The translations under genes were made by a program, and so were the position numbers. This document shows, one piece after another, positions 29,375 through 29,460 of a stretch of 29,460 nucleotides of DNA; position 1 is the stretch's first letter, and every line of letters begins with the position of its first letter. Under the pieces are notes generated by a model. It did not search any database. It was not told the origin of the DNA and was given only the letters and a program-made list of their open reading frames with translations. This stretch comes from a virus: positions 1-29,460 of IMG/VR virus record IMGVR_UViG_3300044546_001431, one strand, 5' to 3'.

Positions 29375-29460
29375 CCCGGCATACAATCCGCTGAAGTTCA
29401 TTGTTGACTCAACCAACAAAGCGAAGGCTGGCTTCAGGTACATTTTCGATGTGTATGCTG
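29236..29460. repeat. Terminal direct repeat, right copy
   Basis: Second copy of bases 1-225, with five substitutions that begin after 127 identical bases. It joins the end of the window to its start, so the genes at 2-139 and 102-1547 are the same loci as those at 29072-29374 and 29337 onward. Confidence 0.9.
29337..29460 (+). CDS. 5' part of the 481-residue tail protein gene, second copy
   Basis: The first 41 codons of the gene at 102-1547, cut by the window end. Compared with the complete copy it has Asn instead of Ser at residue 11 and four silent changes. It overlaps the end of the preceding gene by 38 bases, just as at the other end of the window. Confidence 0.7.
   Translation, partial: MAQTLIASPQNFSPAYNPLKFIVDSTNKAKAGFRYIFDVYA

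Noticed and set aside
1-29460. CRISPR array, tRNA gene, insertion sequence, integrase or attachment site
   Set aside because: I looked for regularly spaced repeats, cloverleaf-like segments ending in the T-loop consensus, transposase or recombinase motifs and found none. The only repeats are those listed.

Overview
The window looks like an essentially complete genome of a small tailed phage of Bacteroidota. Its two ends carry the same sequence: bases 1-225 match 29236-29460, with the first 127 bases identical and then five substitutions. The molecule is therefore best read as a circular or circularly permuted genome of about 29.2 kb that was cut open inside a structural gene. The host phylum is suggested by a textbook Bacteroidota promoter (TTTG-N19-TATCTTTG at 15787-15817), by A/T-rich leaders with no Shine-Dalgarno sequence, and by protein types familiar from flavobacterial and related phages. 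I see no integrase, no recognisable CI-type repressor and no tRNA gene, so a virulent lifestyle is likely. Names of families are my recognition of motifs, not search results.

Layout. Bases 1-7055 (+) hold the tail module: a tail structural protein, a large tail-tip-like protein, the tape measure protein and two small head-tail joining or tail completion candidates. Bases 7052-8291 are the only minus-strand genes: two related, out-of-frame overlapping proteins that may be tail assembly chaperones. Bases 8335-12611 and on to 13177 (+) hold the XkdF-like protease/scaffold, the major capsid protein, a probable tail tube protein, a small unknown protein, the portal and a connector. Bases 13177-15446 are a tightly overlapping lysis cassette (two holin-like proteins, an endolysin candidate with an L,D-transpeptidase-like motif, a probable unimolecular spanin) followed by a calcineurin-like phosphoesterase. 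Two terminators and a repeat-rich gene-free stretch (15447-15851) separate this late block from the early block.

The early/middle block (15852-24824, +) starts at the canonical promoter with many small overlapping genes. It continues with a protein carrying a DnaA domain IV-like helix-turn-helix, an origin-like region with four CGTCACG repeats, a primase-helicase, a VRR-NUC nuclease, an ERF annealing protein, a RecB/YqaJ-type nuclease and an SSB-like OB protein. It ends in small genes and a sigma-factor-like protein (24038-24571). The packaging genes (small and large terminase) follow, then small structural proteins, a receptor-binding fibre with a duplicated domain, and the gene that runs into the start of the window.

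The most interesting pattern is a bipartite motif, AACA-N12/13-TTGCAATATAA, placed 2-8 bases before the start codons of four late genes (at 6630, 8335, 10936 and 26849). One copy lies directly behind a terminator. It looks like a phage late promoter, and the sigma-like protein encoded just before the terminase genes is a natural candidate for reading it.
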